Source of the DNA: Eumeta japonica
Taxonomy: Eukaryota > Arthropoda > Insecta > Lepidoptera > Psychidae
Reading direction: 5' to 3'
DNA length: 64,000 nt
NCBI GenBank assembly: GCA_005406025.1
Contig: BGZK01001432.1
Location: 89,385 to 153,384, forward strand
Shown here: positions 57,656 through 64,000 of the stretch, piece after piece
How the letters are laid out: the number at the start of each line of letters is the position of its first letter
How positions within the stretch are numbered: position 1 is the first letter of the stretch
The notes under the pieces: model-generated
Database searches by the model: none
Told to the model about the DNA's origin: nothing
Seen by the model: the letters and a program-made list of their open reading frames with translations, nothing else
Program-made: the position numbers and the translations under genes

Positions 57656-58600
57656 TCTACTCGAATATCGGGGTACAGGGACGGACTCGGGGAGTCGAAG
57701 TAATAAAATTTTTATTTTATAATTACGGCCACGGGTCCCTGCGTACACGCAGCGAGTTAGTTTAATTTGAAATTCAACGGCTCAACGAACCCGCCGAGTC
57801 GGCCGCGGCCGGCCTTCGGACCGCGACTCGACGGAATTAATTCATCACGGGATCATAATACCTGCGATACGCTTTTAATGTCCGGCGACGGCGCGACGCG
57901 TGTACTAATTAACGGCCGGCCGGCGGCTGCGGCCCGTCGAGAATAGGGCTCGGCGGTACCGAGTTTCATTTTACGAACGGCACGATCTGTTTTTATGTAT
58001 CGACTCGTGATACATTGCCGGTTTCGTTTCAGTTTTCGAAAGGTGTGCTAATATTTCGCGAGCGATGGACTTTCGGTCGTGTTGAAGTCGACGAGATGAA
58101 TAATTTTAAAGGGACAATAGTAAGGTTACGCGTCCAGGGATGCATGCGCGCCTTCATCCCGCCGTAGCGGCGCCGCCAGTCGGCGGCGCGCCGTATCCAC
58201 GTCGGGCGTCCGCTACGCGGCTACGTGTGGCTACGGCCGTAGCTACGAAAACGTGTGTGCGTTCATTTGAATACAATTGAAAGTTACTACCTTACGATTT
58301 TTTTTTAAATATCTGCGCCTTTTCATACCGCTTTTCTTTGGCATGTGAGTGATTCTAATAATAAATAAAAGTGTTTTTTTTAAATGAAGCAATTCATTCG
58401 CCAGGGAAGCGTTTAATAATTCAAACGAACAACTTGCATTTTACGGGTTCCGGGAATTTCGCGGCGAATAAAGTGGCGTAATTCGTTCGACTTTTCTGAA
58501 AAAATTAACGCGTCCTTTTGTCCGTCGCACGCGCCGTCCGTTTGACCGCCGACTCCGCATTGTGTGACCGGACGTCTCATCAATTTCGAATGCTCAGTTG
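57656..58600. promoter_or_regulatory. Largest CpG/GC-rich block, candidate regulatory region
   Basis: Nearly 1 kb with dense CpG in AT-rich DNA, including 'ggccgcggccggcc' near 57,800, TAATTAAC at 57,906 followed by 'ggccggccggcggc', and a GC-rich stretch at 58,150-58,250. There is no reading frame of 60 codons despite high GC, where long frames arise easily. A CpG-rich promoter or a cluster of conserved regulatory elements is the likeliest reading. Confidence 0.35.
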
Positions 58601-59904
58601 AGCAGGAACAGAATTGAAAGAAAAACCACTACCTGACTACGTTTATATTTGTCTTCTTCGCTTGCACAGTTGACGCACATTAAAATACTCTGTATTTTTG
58701 ACATTTGAAACTTAACTTTCTCAATCGATTGGAAAATTGCGAAGTATAATTTAAAATATATATTTATAGAGACATCGATATAGAATGTGCTATCAAGTTT
58801 TTACTTAAAAAAATAATGCATTTGTTCACTTGGTGCTGCAGTAAAACAACCTAGGTACGATAATCGCTTAATTCTGGTCGATTTGTAGAAACGAACGTAA
58901 GAAAAGTGTATATTGTTCAGAATGTGAAATTGTATACACTAAAATTGATTGGTGTAGTAAGTAACTACGTGACTACTTGATTTGTGTAGTAAGTAAGTAT
59001 GTGACTATGGACGCTTGGTCTGAATAATAAAATGAAAAGATGTGTAGTATATGATGATTGATACCATCCACATGTAATAGCACAGAGCGGACATTAAGTT
59101 TTTGATTATTATCTAATTTTTAAACTATTTTCCGATCACATATCCATCTCCGGAAGTAATATTTAATTTTAATATTAACCATTTGGAGTCATAATTTGGA
59201 ATAGGCGGTAATGTCGAAATGAATTTATTAATGATGTTTTTCAAGCGTAATTCCATTACCTGCGAAATAAAAATTTTTTTAGTTTTGATTTGATTTACTA
59301 CAATCTGAAACTTCAGTATAACTTTACCAGCGATTCGATATAGAAGCTATTCATCATTGAAAGGTATCTATTTCTTTTAGTGTCCAATTTTAAGTTTAAC
59401 GCCAGACACAACCTTTTTCGGGTCAGATGTCAAATTTTTCCACATCTCATAACGCTCAGTAATCTGAGGACACAAACATCGGTTGTTGTACCATTGCAGG
59501 GTGTAGCAGACTGCATTATTTTCAACAGACCATCAACTCGCACGCGGTTTATTTGTCGAAGATCGTCAGTGTCTTTGATCATGAAAACTCTTTGTATCTA
59601 TATTGTTTGGATGTTGTTTGTCGATTTGTTGAGAGGCTATTTTCAATGTTAGCAATTTTGTTTTTCGTATTGGTTATATTTTCACAACATTTTCGATAGC
59701 CTAATTATATTTAATACAATGAATATATTAAAACTTTCGTGCTATATCTCCGTCTGCGGTTTCGTCCGTATAGGCATAGAATGTGTTCCTTCTTGTTTTA
59801 TGTTGATAGATCTAGCTGTTAATTGCAACGTCGTATCCGTTTTTAATTCTTAACTTTGCACTGTTCCTAATTCTGATGCCCGCCACGCTCTAGCTTCTGA
59901 TTAT
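58601..59904. other. AT-rich DNA, nothing recognised
   Basis: The 90-codon frame at 59,380-59,652 has no domain I recognise. A repeated 'tgtgtagtaagtaa' occurs near 58,950 and 58,983. Confidence 0.35.
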
Positions 59905-60156
59905 GGTCCCAAACTCAATTTAGACTCTGATTATGTTCTCAATTTCGGTCCCGGACTCATTTTAGACCCCGATTTTATTCTCAATTTCGGTCCCGGACTC
60001 AATTTAGACCCCGATTTTATTCTAAATTTCGGTCCCGGACTCAATTAAAACCTCGATTTTATTCTCAATTTCAGTCCCGGACTCATTTTAGACCCTGATT
60101 TTATTCTCAATTTCAGTCCCGGACTCAATTTAGACCCCGATTTTATTCTCAATTTC
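59905..60156. repeat. Minisatellite, six units of exactly 42 bp
   Basis: Units start at 59,905, 59,947, 59,989, 60,031, 60,073 and 60,115, each containing GGTCCCGGACTCA(A/T)TTTAGA (first unit with two changes) and 'gattttattctcaatttc'. The unit is 14 codons, so one minus-strand frame reads through as a repeated Lys/Ser/Pro-rich peptide; there is no other sign of coding. Confidence 0.9.
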
Positions 60157-61190
60157 CGTTCAACCCCGTTCTGCTTTCCTTAGCGGTCACTGTTCCTATT
60201 TCTATAAAACCCGGACGAATATTAGTATTAAAACATAATATTGTGTATATATAGCTTTCCCTGAGTGAAATAATTTTTAGATTCGCGGCAACAGTTACGT
60301 TCAACAGTAAAAAAAAAACGCGGATGAAGTCGGGAGAAAAAATCTACTATGTATATATAAAAAAAAAATGAGCATACTTAAATGTAACTTTGAGTCAAAA
60401 TTGACTGCTTTACGAGTTTTGTGGCGACAAACGTACAGAAGTTGAATTTTTTTATATAAAGGTGTTATGAATAATGAATGAACCAGAGAGTGCCTCCATC
60501 GCCGGCGCCGTCATTCTAAAAAAATGTACTGCCGGTTACGAACGTCGTAGGATGATATAGCATGATATACAAACACCAGGAAGTTTGTATAGAAGTATCC
60601 TTGTTATAGCAATCAAAGAAACGATTTGATCGCTATAATTTGCCAAACACGAAATTCTACTCCTTCGTCTGGTTTTTGTTATCGTGTATTTTCTTGGCGG
60701 AAAAAAAACTTTGGTGTTACCAGTGTTCGTCTGATGGTCGAAATTCGACCGTATAAGTTACCGGAGATTTGAGAAAAATATGTATGAGCTTGCGCATTTT
60801 ATAAATTGCGAATAAATTTATGTAATTTTTTTTTATCAAACACTGCATGTGGCTAAAATATGTATCTGATTGTAAAATTTCTAGGCCGTTCGGTTGCCGG
60901 TGTGAAAATTGGAGGTGACCATTTAAGAAAAAAAAATTGATCTTAAAACAACCTTGAAGGTGAAGTTAAAAGTCAAATTGAAGGTCGCCATTGGATTCCT
61001 CGTTGAAATTTACTTGAGAAACAACTTTGACCTTTTTAAAAAACACTACCTGAGAAACTATACAAACGTCTCGGGGCTTAATTGATATTCCGTATACCTA
61101 CGAGCAGTTTCACCATCGCTTTTGGTACTTATTTACATTATAAGTTGCTATTTCTTTATTTATCATTCGACCCTTTACTGACAGCAGCTG
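60157..61190. other. AT-rich DNA, nothing firm
   Basis: Short (TA)n near 60,340 and a GC-richer patch at 60,485-60,560. No gene. Confidence 0.4.
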
Positions 61191-61560
61191 TGTTATGTCA
61201 ACCGACGATCATTTCGTCCATAGACAATTAACTGCATTGGTTTTGACGCTCAAATGTTTGTTGAGGTCAGCGGTCCTATAGCCTGCAAATGTGCCGTTTT
61301 AATAGAATACGAGTTCGCTATATGACGCGATATGCACCCGAAATCGGGGACATTTCTAGTATTAAACTGCGCACATCGCATAGGCGTCGTAAACGCCACG
61401 AACGTATGTAGCGATTTGACTTCGTGCGGGAGGGGAAGCGGTTTAATTCGTTGGCGGAGTTTATACGGGTGTGCGTTCACACATTAAGTGCTTTCGTGCT
61501 CGAAAGTCTACATAGGCGATAGTTTCGGTAGTTTTGTGTTGTGAAGCTTTTGATATTAAA
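61191..61560. promoter_or_regulatory. CpG-bearing segment, candidate regulatory DNA
   Basis: Less AT-rich than its flanks with spread CpGs. The 76-codon minus-strand frame 61,250-61,480 has no domain. Function is inference only. Confidence 0.25.
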
Positions 61561-63238
61561 GGAAGACCCGTCTGTCTATTGAATGATGGGCACAGTCATA
61601 TCTAAGGCCTAGTGAATGCTTTTGTCCAGCTAATAGATTACAACAAAGAGGCATGTATATTAACAACCGATTACAATATTGTGTGTAGATTATTAGACAG
61701 CTGCGGTAAAAACAGTGCATGGAATAAAAAGGGTAACAATTTTTAACGACAGGTGCGCCTCTACTTGGCGCTAAATCGATACTTGCTGGGTGTTATACTC
61801 TAATCAAACTAAGCAAGTTACTTTTGTACTGCAGATAAGTGAAATTTGACACAAAAGTGTCCGAAATATACGATGTTAAATTAACCGAATGAATAGTTTT
61901 GTGGCCGTCGAAAACGAAAATGTCATAACATTGTTGTTTAACTAATCTCTGTCTTGTACAACAGCAGTATTGTCTCATTTTTATAAAACGACAAATGATA
62001 AAATCAATTTAGTTCTTGGTTGGGGACCGAATGTTGTAATAATTACATATAATACGGGTCCAAGGTAGAATTTTTGCAATAAACATTTACGTATTCAATA
62101 TGTTCGATAAAGCATTATATACAAAAATAGTTAATATGTTCAAAATTCGATATTTATTTATTCAGATACGAATATTTCATTTCAGGAATATAAACTGTGA
62201 ACTTACTAATTTTTTCAGCAGTTGAAAATTAGCAAAACGGGAGCAGTTTCGGGTTCGAGTATATTTATTTTCGATATTTACTATACATAATAAAGTTTGG
62301 AAACCCTTTGAAAATAACTAATTATTTCTCGTCGGTTAGATAGAGATCAAAGAGCTGTAACAGTTAGGTTACCTGATATAAAAAACATAAATTGCTTTTT
62401 TGAGTTTTGTTCAAATTTTTTTATAGTGAAATCCATAGGTGACATATGTATTTGTTTTTTTGTTAAAAGAGTTATTGAATACTTTAAAAACTACGATTGT
62501 AGCGATCGGAGTAGGCCTTCCATAATGTTTACTAGTAAAATTAGTATTTGATTCAGAGACAGCACTTCGACGGTCTACTAGATCGCTACTTGTGTGATAT
62601 TGTCCAAATTTACATTTATCATTTTCTAAAATTCAGGTAAAAGCTATTTAGATAACGGAAACCAATCTGTGGGGAAATATTTTATTTACTATTACCATCG
62701 GTTTTATGGCGAATCGTTCACATGTTACATTTACATAACTCCACTGTCTAAATTAAAAAAAAAAATGTTGGATGTCATGTAACAGAAGCGGGTCGACGGA
62801 TATCCAACACTAAAAGTTCCCGTGATGTGTACACGCACTCAATATACAATCGTCGCCATCGCTGTCCCGTGGCGCGACACGGCCTTATTAAGAATTATGA
62901 GCATGTCCTCGGAAATTACTATTTACTTATTTACCCTGTTAAACGGCGTATTAATAAGAAAACAATAAACTATGAGACGTATGAAGTTCTGTTTGTTTGG
63001 CCGATGGTGATCGAACTTATAATGACAAATATCATCGATATCACACGTTTTTGTATAAATATATACGAAAACCTTTGCTATTGAAACGAAGTTTGTTATT
63101 GCTGCTTGCGGTAAGAGTCGACTGGTAGAAAACGTAACATAACGAAAAAGCGTTACAACCGGCCCATGCGGCTTTCTCTTTTCATAAAATATCGAAGGAC
63201 ACTTTTTGATTTTATTCCTTACTTTTTTTATATAATCA
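61561..63238. other. AT-rich DNA, nothing recognised
   Basis: Frames at 61,793-61,978, 62,827-63,084 and 62,923-63,276 have no domains and partly overlap in antisense. Confidence 0.4.
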
Positions 63239-63565
63239 CAACCTGTCGGCCGTCGGCGTATAACAAAAATCCACACAAATATTCTTTTACATATTTTGGT
63301 ATTACAAATAGCCTATAACCACCTATTCCGTGTCAAATGTTTAAGTTCCAATTACAATCCGACCAACCGTCGGCGTATAACAAACATACTTTTACATTTT
63401 TTTGGATCATGAATAATGATCTACAAACGATTATTCGTCGAATAGTCGAGTTCCGATTATAATCCGTCCAGTTTTCAGCGCATGACAAACATCCATACAA
63501 AGATACTTTTATATTTTTAGATTATGAATAACGTATAACCATCTATAGACGATTCTGCTTCGATT
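63239..63565 (+). repeat. Three diverged tandem copies of a ~110-bp unit
   Basis: Units near 63,239, 63,362 and 63,469 share 'cNgtYNgcgtataacaaacat' (third: 'cagcgcatgacaaacatcca'), 'acttttacattttt', 'atgaataa' and 'gagttccgattataatccg'. Unit length varies from about 97 to 123 bases. Confidence 0.65.
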
Positions 63566-63654
63566 GGCCACGGTCCCATGCCCAATACGTTCAATACTTT
63601 CCGAGATCATACGAGTGATAGAAAAAGCATTTTCATTATGTTTATAGATACTTA

Positions 63655-64000
63655 GGGTGCACTAAAAATTTTTGGAATGTAGGAGAAAAAATTACTACGA
63701 ATGGTTAAAATTGAATTTATTGTTTCTCAAAATATTCTTCGTTAGCATAAATGCACTTTTTCATATGAATAAACCAATTTTTAAAACGTTTATGTCTCTG
63801 ACCTCGGAACAATGTTTTTCATATTCTTCGACAGCCTCTTCTGGTGACGAAAACCTTTGACCGCGTAATTGGTTCTTAATTTTTGTGAACAATAAAAAGT
63901 CCGAGGTACCAGGTCGAGACTGTATTCAGGACTGCTCTGAAGTTCTACGTTTGTCTCCTTGAAAAGTTAATTTGTCTGTTTGGCCGTTTGATAACTGGCA
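63655..64000 (-). pseudogene. C-terminal part of a mariner transposase, cut by the window end
   Basis: Minus-strand translation gives 'SSPEYSLDLVP' (plus 63,912-63,938), then, after a one-base shift, a 'DFLLF'-type segment, 'KNQLRG' and SSPEEAVEEYEKHCSEV. Mariner transposases have 'HPPYSPDLAP.DFFLFPKLK.QLRG.RFSS.EEAV' here, holding the third catalytic Asp. The shift at that point means the copy is dead. The sequence near 63,653-63,680 ('ttagggtgcactaaaaattt') is probably its terminal inverted repeat. The plus-strand frame 63,672-63,860 is a shadow. The N-terminal part lies beyond the window. Confidence 0.7.

Noticed and set aside
59380..59652. 90-codon frame as a host gene
   Set aside because: No domain, no splice signals at its edges and composition like the flanks.

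Overview
The window looks like repeat-rich, gene-poor nuclear DNA of an insect, most likely a moth or butterfly (Lepidoptera). It is AT-rich. I found no host protein-coding gene I would defend, no rRNA gene, no intact tRNA gene and no CRISPR array. The lepidopteran call rests on the repeats: a tRNA-derived SINE whose body carries a TACCCATAGTACAA-type box (19.07-19.37 kb minus, 25.02-25.25 kb plus), a LINE tail with the AAGGTCGGCAATGCA box (15.4 kb), jockey/CR1-type LINE ends (12.0 and 50.0 kb), and a terminal-inverted-repeat family opening AGGGTTCCG (1.7 and 37.9 kb). These attributions are from memory of such repeats, not from a database search.

Layout. 0-7 kb: AT-rich DNA with one AGGGTTCCG element and two GC-rich islands. 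7.6-10.3 kb: two diverged copies of one repeat facing each other, then a member of the AACTTCCCGCTAA family. 12-15.6 kb: the 3' end of a jockey-type LINE, a second LINE tail, an AAGCTTTTA element, a third LINE tail. 17.6-19.4 kb: an AACTTCCCGCTAA element, a dead mariner transposase butted against it, a palindrome and a SINE. 19.5-35 kb: mostly unclassified AT-rich DNA broken by CpG-rich islands, one SINE, LINE ORF1 debris (29.95 kb), another AACTTCCCGCTAA copy and a long hairpin (32.9 kb). 35-41 kb: several non-autonomous elements and minisatellites. 41.2-46.8 kb: the most informative locus, a nearly complete R1-clade non-LTR retrotransposon (Waldo/Mino-like) sitting in an ACGC/CA microsatellite that itself lies inside an AACTTCCCGCTAA element. 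47.54-48.48 kb: a ten-monomer satellite of about 95 bp with alternating monomer types (191-bp higher-order unit). 50 kb: jockey/CR1 RT debris with its poly(A). 52.9-64 kb: more AACTTCCCGCTAA copies, a GC-rich block at 57.7-58.6 kb, a 42-bp minisatellite, a three-copy tandem repeat and the 3' part of a second mariner cut by the window end.

The coding sequence that remains belongs to mobile elements, and all of it is broken. The best-preserved piece is the RT and C-terminal region of the R1-clade element (447 codons open). The recurrent CpG-rich islands in AT-rich surroundings, some with homeodomain-type TAAT motifs, would fit regulatory DNA of a gene desert or a very large intron, but that is inference: only cross-species alignment could show it.
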